Part shown: in pieces, positions 1-6,612 of the stretch | Position numbering within the stretch: the first letter of the stretch is position 1 | Layout: each line of letters begins with the position of its first letter | Assembly (NCBI GenBank): GCA_041660205.1 | Contig: JBAZWT010000005.1 | Location: 1 to 43,259, forward strand | From: Candidatus Babeliales bacterium | GTDB taxonomy: Bacteria; Babelota; Babeliae; Babelales; Chromulinivoraceae | DNA length: 43,259 nucleotides | Reading direction: 5' to 3' | The notes under the pieces: model-generated | Database searches by the model: none | What the model was told of the DNA's origin: nothing | Seen by the model: only the letters and a program-made list of their open reading frames with translations | Made by a program: the position numbers and the translations under genes

Positions 1-4
1 TTAG

Positions 5-174
5 GAAAATACTGACGGAGTAATCCCTAAGTATTTTCATTTAAACCACGTTGCCATGAAGTATGTGCATCAGCAAAATGGAACTACACCATCAGCCCCC
101 AAATGTAATGGTTATTTATTTACAGTCCCTATAGGACGCGCCCATGCTGGGCGGACAAACAAACCTGCGACTTA
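5..174 (+). pseudogene. Possible 3' fragment of a sugar-nucleotide pyrophosphorylase gene
   Basis: An open frame runs from just after an in-frame TAG (2-4) to TAA at 172-174. The translated segment contains HLNHVAMKYV and PKCNGYLF. This recalls the stretch of eukaryotic-type UDP-N-acetylglucosamine/UDP-sugar pyrophosphorylases in which an HVAxK motif is followed by a short turn and PNG. The resemblance is by eye only and ends after NGYLF, where the remaining 20 or so residues look unlike the family, as if a frameshift had occurred. The in-frame stop at the left edge and the terminator directly downstream suggest a decayed gene end rather than an intact gene. It could equally be non-coding. 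Confidence 0.2.
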
Positions 175-196
175 AAAAACCGCAGGTTTGTTTTTT
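157..196 (+). terminator. Intrinsic terminator
   Basis: A perfect 13-bp inverted repeat (157-169 and 181-193, core caaacctgcg/cgcaggtttg) with an 11-nt A-rich loop runs directly into a six-T run at 191-196. It ends transcription entering from the left edge. A smaller GC-rich hairpin (139-144/148-153) lies just in front of it. Confidence 0.8.
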
Positions 197-297
197 AGAA
201 ATGTTTTTATAAAGTACAAAACTTACTCTTAGCAAATAATTTTTTACGTTTTTTTATTCATAAAATAATTACATCTTATTAAAAACACCTAAACCTC

Positions 298-548
298 TTA
301 TGGTAACCCTGATCCATATCTTGATGTCATTTTTATAAACTTTTTAGATATCTTTTTTCGAGCATCAGCCTTAGCATTTGCTTGATCTGGTCGATATCCT
401 CTTTGTCCAATATTCCTTTTCAATTCACGACTTATTGTTGATGGTTGTTTCCAACTGTTTCTGCCATCTTTCTAAGACTAAATCCTGAACGCTTAAGTTC
501 ATAAATTTCAAATCGATTTTCTGTATTAATTCGTGTATGTTTTTTCAA
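298..548 (-). pseudogene. IS30-family transposase N-terminal remnant (frameshifted)
   Basis: Reading the minus strand from a TTG at 548 gives LKKHTRINTENRFEIYELK followed by SGFSLRKMAETVG, the helix-turn-helix start of IS30-type transposases. Near 444-456 the reading must shift by one base. The other frame then gives QPSTISRELKRN and RGYRPDQANAKADARKK, which is the classic IS30 continuation, before TAA at 298-300. The DDE catalytic domain and the right end of the element are absent. The sequence ggtgttgcttg just outside the start (546-556 on the plus strand) looks like an IS30-type terminal repeat, and an inverted copy of gttgcttgaa lies at 618-627. The piece is a dead insertion-sequence fragment just upstream of thyX. 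Confidence 0.75.
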
Positions 549-655
549 GCAACACCTTTATTTTTTGGAAGTTTTTATTCAAAACTATTTTCTCAAAAAA
601 TTTAAGGAGTTGCGCTAGTTGCTTGAATCTATAAAAATTTTAAAAAGGTAATTTT

Positions 656-1354
656 ATGAAAAAAACATTACAGTTATCACTCATAATTTTCACATCTGTA
701 CTTTATTGCTACGGCGATTCAGTCAAATTTGTAGCCATTACACCAGATGCAGAAAAAACAATTGCTTACATTGCTCGAGTCAGCAACCCAGCAAATCAAG
801 CTAGTGAAAAATTTGCAGGGCTCGTTAAATATTGTATTGCTCATCATCATTGGTCAGTATTTGAACAAGCTTTCATGACACTTGAAATTGAAACAAGCAG
901 AGCTATTTGCATGCAGTTGATACGTCATCGAACATTTACCTTTCAACAATTTTCACAAAGATATGCAGACAATTCACTACTCGTTGACGAAATTCCTTTA
1001 CCTGAACTTCGCATGCAAGATTTTAAAAATAGACAAAATTCAATTGATGGCTTAACTCAGGAAGAAAAAGATCATTGGAATGAAAAAATGAAAACTCTTT
1101 TTACAGACTCTATGGCTTTGTATAAAGAAATGCTGCAAGCTGGAATTGCAAAAGAATGTGCTCGTTTTGTTTTACCTGAAGTTATGCCAGCGCGCATTTA
1201 CATGAGTGGTAGCATTCGATCATGGATTCATTACATCGAATTACGAACTGCAAACGGGACACAAAAAGAACATATGGAAATCGCACAACTTTGCAAAAAT
1301 ATATTTATAGAGCAATTACCAGTGATTGCACAAGCTCTGGGTTGGATTGAGTAA
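656..1354 (+). CDS. thyX: FAD-dependent thymidylate synthase ThyX, with signal-like N-terminal extension
   Basis: Makes dTMP from dUMP using methylenetetrahydrofolate, FAD and NADPH, replacing ThyA. The ThyX signature RHR-X7-S is present at residues 90-100 (RHRTFTFQQFS) followed by QRY, and the C-terminal ELRTANGTQKEH (195-206) matches the substrate-binding end of the family. The core begins near residue 23 (VKFVAITPDAEKT). Before it lie about 20 residues, MKKTLQLSLIIFTSVLYCYG, that read like a Sec signal peptide or membrane anchor. No ATG, GTG or TTG lies between this stretch and the core, and the AAAAAGG at 641-648 suits the ATG at 656. The extension is unexpected for a cytosolic enzyme and may be a gene fusion that arose near the adjacent IS remnant. 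Function is secure; the fate of the N-terminus is not. Confidence 0.93.
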   Translation: MKKTLQLSLIIFTSVLYCYGDSVKFVAITPDAEKTIAYIARVSNPANQASEKFAGLVKYCIAHHHWSVFEQAFMTLEIETSRAICMQLIRHRTFTFQQFSQRYADNSLLVDEIPLPELRMQDFKNRQNSIDGLTQEEKDHWNEKMKTLFTDSMALYKEMLQAGIAKECARFVLPEVMPARIYMSGSIRSWIHYIELRTANGTQKEHMEIAQLCKNIFIEQLPVIAQALGWIE

Positions 1355-1381
1355 CAAAAGAAAACAAGGATTATTCCCTCC

Positions 1382-1484
1382 GTCGTTCGCCCTGAGTGTT
1401 TTTCGAAGAAAAATGTATCGAAGGGTAAATAATAATTATCCCTCGATACAAAATTGCTTTGCAATTTCACTCGGGACGAACGAC
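1382..1484. repeat. Dispersed structured repeat, copy 1 (two inverted units)
   Basis: An imperfect large palindrome between thyX and the ABC-2 permease. The right unit (1440-1484) reads ccctcgataca, then a small hairpin aaattgc/gcaattt, then cactcgggacgaacgac. The left unit (1382-1425) is the same unit inverted: gtcgttcgccctgagtg, a hairpin tttttc/gaaaaa, then tgtatcgaaggg. The outer arms differ at 2 of 17 positions. A second copy with the units in opposite order lies at 28290-28462. The element carries no gene of its own. Confidence 0.85.
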
Positions 1485-1532
1485 CTTGAGGTGTAAGCAT
1501 AATCAGCTAAAAACATTAAGTAAGGAACATAC

Positions 1533-2330
1533 ATGACATCTCTTAAAAATTCACAATACCAAACGCTTTGGCAGCTTTTAGTCAGAAGTTTTATAATCAC
1601 ATCACCAGGAATCAAAGACAAAATAATTAATAATTTGCTTTGGTCTATCTTAAACATTGTTGTTTTTACGTACGTCATGCCAAGCATGGGACTCGATAAA
1701 AACTTTGGTGCTTTTATGGTTGCAACAATGCCCATTTCATGCGCATTTTTTGTATCCATAAGTAGTATTTATGTACTTTTAACAGATATCTCAAACGATG
1801 GAAGTAATTTACAATATGAACTCACCCTACCATTGCCTCAATGGTTAGCCTTTGCTAAATATGCTTTTGAAAATACATACCAAGCACTTTGTTCTGCTAT
1901 CTTAGTTTTACCTGTTGGGCAATTACTGCTTTGGAATCATTATTCATTCGTAGATCTTTCATACGTAAAATTTTATCTGTTACTCACCGTTGCATCTTTC
2001 TTTTTTGGATTTTTCTCAATTTTTATCGCAAGCATAACCACCGATATGTATTCAGGCCTCGATAACATGTGGACTCGAATAATTTTTCCCATGTGGTTTT
2101 TGGGAGGATTTCAGTTTTCTTGGAAAACTGTTTATCACATTTCTCCTGCAATGGCTTATATCAATTTACTCAATCCAGTCACCTACGCACTTGAAGGTGC
2201 CAGGTCTGCAGCGTTAGATCCTTCAGATTCACTGCCATACTGGCTGTGCATTGGTGCATTGACGCTCTTCACGATACTGTTTGGATATTTGGGGATTCAA
2301 AATCTTAAAAAGCGACTTGATTGCATTTAG
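1533..2330 (+). CDS. ABC-2 type transporter permease
   Basis: A 265-residue polytopic membrane protein with about six hydrophobic helices and the arrangement of ABC-2 permeases (NodJ / polysaccharide- or drug-export type). A long amphipathic N-terminus precedes helices near 35-52, 64-82, 107-130, 145-168, 180-200 and 235-257. The late FPMWFLGGFQFSW followed by LNPVTYALEGAR corresponds to the conserved end of the family. Such permeases work with a separate ATP-binding subunit, but no partner ATPase lies next to this gene; the only ABC ATPase in the window is PotA, which belongs to another system. The substrate cannot be told. The start ATG follows taagga at 1521-1526. Confidence 0.75.
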   Translation: MTSLKNSQYQTLWQLLVRSFIITSPGIKDKIINNLLWSILNIVVFTYVMPSMGLDKNFGAFMVATMPISCAFFVSISSIYVLLTDISNDGSNLQYELTLPLPQWLAFAKYAFENTYQALCSAILVLPVGQLLLWNHYSFVDLSYVKFYLLLTVASFFFGFFSIFIASITTDMYSGLDNMWTRIIFPMWFLGGFQFSWKTVYHISPAMAYINLLNPVTYALEGARSAALDPSDSLPYWLCIGALTLFTILFGYLGIQNLKKRLDCI

Positions 2331-2362
2331 GCAATCAAGTCGTCCCCGGCTTGAACGGGGAC
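2313..2362 (+). other. Two overlapping hairpins over the stop of the ABC-2 permease
   Basis: A perfect 12-bp stem (cgacttgattgc 2313-2324, gcaatcaagtcg 2331-2342) encloses the stop codon. A second 7-bp stem (gtccccg 2342-2348, cggggac 2356-2362) follows directly. Neither is followed by a T run, so they more likely protect or process the mRNA 3' end, or pause polymerase, than terminate alone. The conventional terminator follows at 2391-2419. Confidence 0.5.
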
Positions 2363-2390
2363 CCATTCATTGAAACATTGTTTATAAACA

Positions 2391-2419
2391 AAAAGCCTTG
2401 GAAATCCAAGGCTTTTTTT
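2391..2419. terminator. Bidirectional intrinsic terminator
   Basis: Stem aaaagccttg (2391-2400) / caaggctttt (2407-2416) with a 6-nt loop and T-rich ends on both strands. It lies between convergent genes: the ABC-2 permease (plus) and the small exported protein at 2428-2646 (minus). Confidence 0.85.
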
Positions 2420-2427
2420 ATGAGTTT

Positions 2428-2646
2428 TTATTTATTGCTAAATGCTTTTATTGGGTAGCTATAATAAATAGCATGCTGCGTATCACCAAACTGACCAGGG
2501 TTATCCGATAGTTTAAATTTTAAATCTCGAGCGTTTTTTCTAACTTTTGTTGTGTGCACTTTTTTATTATTATCTGTTTTCCCTGCATGCACCAAACCAG
2601 CAACAGATAAAACAGTGATTAAAGTAAAAATAAAATTCTTTTTCAT
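2428..2646 (-). CDS. Small exported protein, function unknown
   Basis: A 72-residue protein with a clear Sec signal peptide: MKKN, a hydrophobic core (FIFTLITVLSVAGLV) and a probable cleavage after HA at about residue 21. The mature part is about 50 residues, basic at first (NKKVHTTKVRKNARDLKFK), with a tyrosine-rich end (YYSYPIK). An upstream gagg sequence suits the ATG at 2646. It is monocistronic, facing the permease gene across a shared terminator. I do not recognise a family. It belongs to the set of short exported proteins scattered through this window. Confidence 0.6.
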   Translation of the reverse strand: MKKNFIFTLITVLSVAGLVHAGKTDNNKKVHTTKVRKNARDLKFKLSDNPGQFGDTQHAIYYSYPIKAFSNK

Positions 2647-2757
2647 GAAATTTCCTCAAATAAAAAAGGTGTCATTATATCGACTCAATCATAACAATAG
2701 AAGAAAAAATATCTACTTTTTTGCGACCTAAGTAAAAAAACATTGCATTTGGCTCTC

Positions 2758-2763
2758 TATAAT
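2758..2763 (+). promoter_or_regulatory. Candidate -10 box for the EVE-domain gene
   Basis: A perfect TATAAT lies at 2758-2763, about 18 bases before the ribosome binding site. No good -35 box lies 16-18 bases upstream, where there is an A7 tract (2734-2740). Plausible but unproven. Confidence 0.35.
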
Positions 2764-2792
2764 TTTTATCTTCAAAAAAAAGGAGAGTGGTA

Positions 2793-3239
2793 ATGATGCG
2801 ACGTTATTGGATATCAAAAGCCGCCCAAGAGCATGTCGATATTGTACGAGATAAAGGATATACCCAAATTAACATGGGGCCAAAAGGGCCACTAGAGCAC
2901 ATGAATATTGGTGATTGGATTTTATATTATTCACCAACTGTATACTTTGAGCAAGATGAACCAACCTGTCAAAAATTTACGGGGATCTCATGCGTGACCG
3001 ATAATCGTGTATACCCACAAAGCAATCAATTCCCTGATCGTTGGCGCCGAAACGTTGAATTCTTTAAGTGCGATCCGCAACATCCCAAACAGTTCATTGA
3101 TAAAGTAAGCTTTTTGCCTAAATCTGAAAACTGGATGGATATTTTTCTGTTACCCATCTTTGAAATTCCACGCACAGATTTTCTGTCCATTGCAGACACA
3201 ATTGTAATTCCAGAAAAGAATCGAATTTTATTGTATTAA
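2793..3239 (+). CDS. EVE-domain protein
   Basis: About 148 residues forming one EVE (PUA-like) domain. It opens with RRYWISKAAQEHVDIVRDKG, continues with GDWILYYSP (a typical EVE segment) and FTGISCVTDNRVY, and has the expected family length. EVE domains bind modified bases in DNA or RNA, and stand-alone bacterial members often accompany restriction or RNA-modification systems; none is adjacent here. The frame is open back to a GTG at 2787, but AGGAG at 2781-2785 lies inside or too close to that start and is well spaced for the ATG at 2793, which I prefer (2796 is also possible). The stop overlaps the convergent membrane-protein gene by 4 bases. Confidence 0.8.
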   Translation: MMRRYWISKAAQEHVDIVRDKGYTQINMGPKGPLEHMNIGDWILYYSPTVYFEQDEPTCQKFTGISCVTDNRVYPQSNQFPDRWRRNVEFFKCDPQHPKQFIDKVSFLPKSENWMDIFLLPIFEIPRTDFLSIADTIVIPEKNRILLY

Positions 3240-3670
3240 AGTAAATCCAAACCTTTTAGCACAAAATAACCCAAAAACCCTACAACTCCATCCACAGCTA
3301 TAAGCCTTGACTGAAATTGTTTACAGGTGGTCGAAACAAACACAGAGCATAAAAAATACGTAGAAAATAGCATCATATTTAAAGAGAACCATATCAGTAG
3401 TCCTTGAGCTACAGCAAACTCTGGAAACAAAACCTGTATCAATCCTGAGCTTATAACAAAGCATATAGGAGACAGCAAGAAGCTTGCCACAACAGTCATC
3501 GCATGCAAACGCGCCACTGGTTGTAATAATTCTTTCATGGGTAGTCGTGTTAAAAGCATCACGGTGATCAAATGTGCAGCGTATCCAAATGTCGCAAACC
3601 AAGCTGTAGCTACATATAATATTTTCAAAGAAAATTGATCAAATATCGCTTGAATAAGTTCAGTCATCAT
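3236..3670 (-). CDS. Four-helix membrane protein, function unknown
   Basis: 144 residues with about four hydrophobic helices (roughly 15-40, 57-80, 88-110 and 122-142) and short loops. Between helices 1 and 2 sits a short polar loop, RLPMKELLQPVARLHAMT. No signal peptide or catalytic motif is visible and I do not recognise the family. It lies 28 bases downstream of another membrane-protein gene on the same strand (3699-4226), so the two are probably co-transcribed and may act together. AGGAG just upstream suits the ATG at 3670; the next codon is also ATG. The 3' end overlaps the end of the EVE gene. Confidence 0.55.
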   Translation of the reverse strand: MMTELIQAIFDQFSLKILYVATAWFATFGYAAHLITVMLLTRLPMKELLQPVARLHAMTVVASFLLSPICFVISSGLIQVLFPEFAVAQGLLIWFSLNMMLFSTYFLCSVFVSTTCKQFQSRLIAVDGVVGFLGYFVLKGLDLL

Positions 3671-3698
3671 AAGCTCTCCTTTTTGCTATAAAAATTAT

Positions 3699-4226
3699 TT
3701 ACACATAAGCAAGAAACCATAAAAACCCCCAACAGATCAAGGAAGTCATCATAATGCTTAAGCCATATCGATCCAAAACAGCTTTTTGGCACCAAGTCTC
3801 AAGTAACGAGGAAATAGAATTATAGGCAAAATAAGCACTCGTAAAAACGATCATAAAGCTCATAGTTTTATAAAAAGCCATATCAGATCTATTCATCACG
3901 CTCATCGATAAAATCATAGATTTGTGAATTGCAAAAAATTCAGACTTTGAAAGCATGGACACAATACATTCATACAGTGCAAAAAAGGCCGTTGAAGTTA
4001 AAAAACCAAACCCTAAACTTTTCGATAGCTCGATTGCTAGGTCCTGACGGACATGGACCATGTTTTTAATATGGCACAGTAAAAAAAACAGATAGGTCAC
4101 CGCAAAAGCGAGAAAGAACCATAAAAAGGCAACTTTGAAAAGATACAATGGATTGAGTACCAGGATATGCTTGACCACCATTATCCAACACCCAACCAAT
4201 GAAAAGAAAACCCTGCCTAAAACCAT
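3699..4226 (-). CDS. Polytopic membrane protein, function unknown
   Basis: 175 residues, very hydrophobic, with about four or five helices (roughly 5-20, 27-52, 70-92, 118-140 and 155-174). A charged cytoplasmic-looking segment, HIKNMVHVRQDLAIELSKS, lies between helices 2 and 3, and a second polar segment contains SSLLETWCQKAVLDRYG. No recognised domain. It is the first gene of a two-gene minus-strand unit with 3236-3670. Size and hydrophobicity resemble its partner, but I see no clear sequence repeat between them. Confidence 0.5.
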   Translation of the reverse strand: MVLGRVFFSLVGCWIMVVKHILVLNPLYLFKVAFLWFFLAFAVTYLFFLLCHIKNMVHVRQDLAIELSKSLGFGFLTSTAFFALYECIVSMLSKSEFFAIHKSMILSMSVMNRSDMAFYKTMSFMIVFTSAYFAYNSISSLLETWCQKAVLDRYGLSIMMTSLICWGFLWFLAYV

Positions 4227-4245
4227 AAATCACCCTTTTTCAATT

Positions 4246-4274
4246 TTGACTCTTTTAACTACTTAAACTATACT
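4246..4274 (+). promoter_or_regulatory. Strong sigma70-type promoter for the pseudouridine synthase gene
   Basis: TTGACT (4246-4251), 17-bp spacer, TATACT (4269-4274): five of six matches in each box. Transcription would start near 4281, leaving an mRNA leader of about 140 bases before the ATG at 4422. The leader contains an interrupted hairpin (tacaagc 4335-4341 with gcttgta 4368-4374, plus cgca/tgcg inside) and a tiny ORF, MLAQNIDEPTS, ending in that stem. Confidence 0.65.
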
Positions 4275-4421
4275 TATAACATACTCTATTTTCCTTATTT
4301 AAAAAAAGATGTTGGCTCAAAATATAGATGAACCTACAAGCTAAAAACGCAGAACCTAGCTCTTGCGGCTTGTAATCGATGGCAGACAACACTTCAAATT
4401 AATCGAAACAAATAAAATCAC

Positions 4422-5201
4422 ATGACTACGATGAATAAATTAAGTAAATTTCTTGCCCAATCAGGCGTTTGCTCACGACGTGCAGCTACCGATCTGATCA
4501 AATCTGGCGTTGTTAAAGTTAATGGAAAAGTGGTTCTTGAACCATTCCATCCTCTTGCAGAAGACGACTCTGTCAAAGTAAACAACAAACGGATTCTACC
4601 TGAACAAAAACTATACTTTTTGTTTAACAAACCAAAAGATGTTTTGTGTACCCTATCTGACACGAAGGATCGCAACACCATTACGGCATTTTTTAGAAAT
4701 ATTCCGGAACGTTTGTATCCAATCGGACGACTTGATCGAAACACAACTGGACTGATTGTCATGACAAATGATGGCGATCTTACCCAAAAATTGGCTCATC
4801 CAAAATTCAACATCGCAAAAACATACCAAGTTACTACTCATAAACCGGTAACAGATGAGCACCTGGATAAACTTTTAAAAGGTATCAAGCTTGAAGATGG
4901 TTTTATGAAAGTTGATAGCGCACGACACACTTCTCCGCATTCAAAACACATTGTCACGTTAACTATTCATAGTGGTAAAAAACATATCATCAAACGTTTG
5001 TTTAAAGAACTTAGATATTTCGTTGAAAAATTAGATAGAACTAGTTTTGCCGGCCTAACTAAAAAAGGCTTGGAAGTTGGATTCTTTAGAGCACTTACTG
5101 ATAAAGAAGTTGAAAAACTTAAAAAAGATTTTTCTGAAGTAAAAAAAACTGCTGTAAAAAAAGTAGTTGAAAAACCGACCGTTAAAAAAGTCGTTGCATA
5201 A
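4422..5201 (+). CDS. rluB: rRNA pseudouridine synthase, RsuA/RluB/E/F family
   Basis: Converts specific uridines of ribosomal RNA to pseudouridine. An S4 RNA-binding domain occupies about residues 4-50 (LAQSGVCSRRAATDLI, VKVNGKVV). The catalytic domain follows with FNKPKDVLCT and the signature GRLDRNTTGL at 102-111, where D105 is the nucleophile. Length (259) is close to that of RluB. The tail is a low-complexity lysine/valine-rich extension with repeated KKxV units (about residues 238-259), unusual but compatible with RNA binding. The exact rRNA target (23S as RluB, or 16S as RsuA) cannot be fixed from sequence, so the symbol is tentative. A second in-frame ATG four codons in (4431) is possible. 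A terminator follows at 5212. Confidence 0.85.
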   Translation: MTTMNKLSKFLAQSGVCSRRAATDLIKSGVVKVNGKVVLEPFHPLAEDDSVKVNNKRILPEQKLYFLFNKPKDVLCTLSDTKDRNTITAFFRNIPERLYPIGRLDRNTTGLIVMTNDGDLTQKLAHPKFNIAKTYQVTTHKPVTDEHLDKLLKGIKLEDGFMKVDSARHTSPHSKHIVTLTIHSGKKHIIKRLFKELRYFVEKLDRTSFAGLTKKGLEVGFFRALTDKEVEKLKKDFSEVKKTAVKKVVEKPTVKKVVA

Positions 5202-5211
5202 AATAGATCAT

Positions 5212-5245
5212 AAAAAAGCCCGGAACTAAACCGGGCTTTTTTATT
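5212..5245. terminator. Intrinsic terminator after the pseudouridine synthase
   Basis: A 12-bp stem aaaaaagcccgg (5212-5223) / ccgggctttttt (5231-5242) with loop aactaaa. A and T runs on the two sides let it work in both directions, which fits the convergent symporter gene. Confidence 0.9.
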
Positions 5246-5255
5246 TAAACTGTTT

Positions 5256-6587
5256 TTACTTATGTGATCGCAAATCAAATGAAATTTCGTCTCTCAAGAA
5301 GAACAATCCATACAAGTTAATCATCAGCAGTAATGCTCCAACAATTGCCATCATTGATTGGCAATTGTTCGATGTACCTACAAATGAGAATATTATAAAT
5401 GCACAGGTTGCAAGTGCTACAAAAAATTGTGCTCCATACCGTGGAGATAAAAACGTTGCGGCACGACGACCTGCTGCAAAAAACGCAATCAACGTTGAAT
5501 ATCCAAGTAAGAAAATAAAAAGTGGCCATATAGCAAAAACAAATGGAAACGTTTTAGAAAGAGCTTGAGCGACCATAACATTTACATGAATGTTTTGATG
5601 CCATGTATCAGTAAGCAAAATCAAAAACAAACTCATGGTGCAAACAATAAATGAATCTAGAAAAATATCGATAATACCAAAAATTGCTTGTTTTGCAGGA
5701 ACTGCTTCTTTAGTTTCTGCATGAACAACTGATGCATACCCAACACCAATATCACCAGTGTAACAAGCTCTTTGCACGCCATGACGAACAGAAAGCATAA
5801 CGTTACTACTTGTTCCAACAAATGCACCAATGGCAGCATGAGCAGAGAATGCATGAGCAAAAATTGAATATAGCATTGCAGGAATTTTTGCAGCATTGGC
5901 AATTAGTACCCACATACCCATGCTCGTGTATCCCACTAAAAACACAGGAATAATGACGGCGCACAATCGACCAACGATTTTAACTCCACCTTGTCCGATT
6001 CCAACAACTAAAAACAATAACGTAAATATGACTACGTACTCATTTAAATTCCAACAAACTGATAAACTTTCAGTGACTGTTCTAAAAATGTAGAGCTCAA
6101 TACCGTACAAACAAATAAGCACAGCGGCGATGCGTGAAAGAATTTTTCCACCAGGAACATGCTGCAGAAAGATCATCGGTCCACCGGTATAACTATTTTC
6201 ATTATTTTTAATGCGAAACTTTACACCTAAATAAATTTCACCATACTTAACAAGCATTCCCAAAATAGCGGCTATCCACATCCAAAACACAGCTCCAGGA
6301 CCACCGAGTTGTACTGCAATGCACACGCTAACTATATTTCCAACACCAATACAACCACCAATAGAAGTAAAGAATGCATAGATCGGAGAAACACCGCGAC
6401 TGGTATCATCCTGTTTTTCTGTTGCGAATGCTTTAAAAATTTTTATGACTTCAGGAAATTGACGTATTTGAAAAAAGCGTGATTTATATGAAAGATAAAA
6501 TCCAAATATGAAAAGCGCTGGAGCTCCACCATAAGTCCAAAAAACCGATTCTACCGCGTCAAGCGTTTCAAATAACTGGTCAATCAT
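5256..6587 (-). CDS. Sodium:alanine/glycine symporter (AGCS family)
   Basis: Imports small neutral amino acids with sodium. The N-terminus (MIDQLFETLDAVESVFWTYG) fits the family start. The frame extends to a TTG at 6611, but the ATG at 6587 matches homologue starts better. Family motifs are present: IGGCIGVGNI (about residues 76-85), LGGPGAVFWMW (94-104), and GGPM (135-138) in the segment where AGCS members read YxGGP. About ten to eleven membrane helices are visible. The gene lies 25 bases behind batD on the same strand, so it may be read through from the bat operon, a combination without an obvious functional reason. In a host-dependent cell it supplies amino acids from the host. Confidence 0.9.
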   Translation of the reverse strand: MIDQLFETLDAVESVFWTYGGAPALFIFGFYLSYKSRFFQIRQFPEVIKIFKAFATEKQDDTSRGVSPIYAFFTSIGGCIGVGNIVSVCIAVQLGGPGAVFWMWIAAILGMLVKYGEIYLGVKFRIKNNENSYTGGPMIFLQHVPGGKILSRIAAVLICLYGIELYIFRTVTESLSVCWNLNEYVVIFTLLFLVVGIGQGGVKIVGRLCAVIIPVFLVGYTSMGMWVLIANAAKIPAMLYSIFAHAFSAHAAIGAFVGTSSNVMLSVRHGVQRACYTGDIGVGYASVVHAETKEAVPAKQAIFGIIDIFLDSFIVCTMSLFLILLTDTWHQNIHVNVMVAQALSKTFPFVFAIWPLFIFLLGYSTLIAFFAAGRRAATFLSPRYGAQFFVALATCAFIIFSFVGTSNNCQSMMAIVGALLLMINLYGLFFLRDEISFDLRSHK

Positions 6588-6612
6588 AAAAATCCAATCA
6601 GAAAGTATCAAT

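Noticed and set aside
1231..1759. Two minus-strand ORFs crossing the repeat between thyX and the permease.
   Set aside because: They exist only because the palindromic repeat is free of stops; they overlap two well-supported genes.
2341..2363. The minus strand reads ccccg-ttcaagc-cgggg, a perfect tRNA T-arm.
   Set aside because: No anticodon arm, D arm or acceptor partner can be placed around it; the upstream minus-strand sequence is a terminator. Treated as a hairpin at a gene end.
4967..5278. Minus-strand ORF opposite the pseudouridine synthase tail.
   Set aside because: The repeats in its product mirror the lysine-rich tail of the real gene, and it crosses the terminator.
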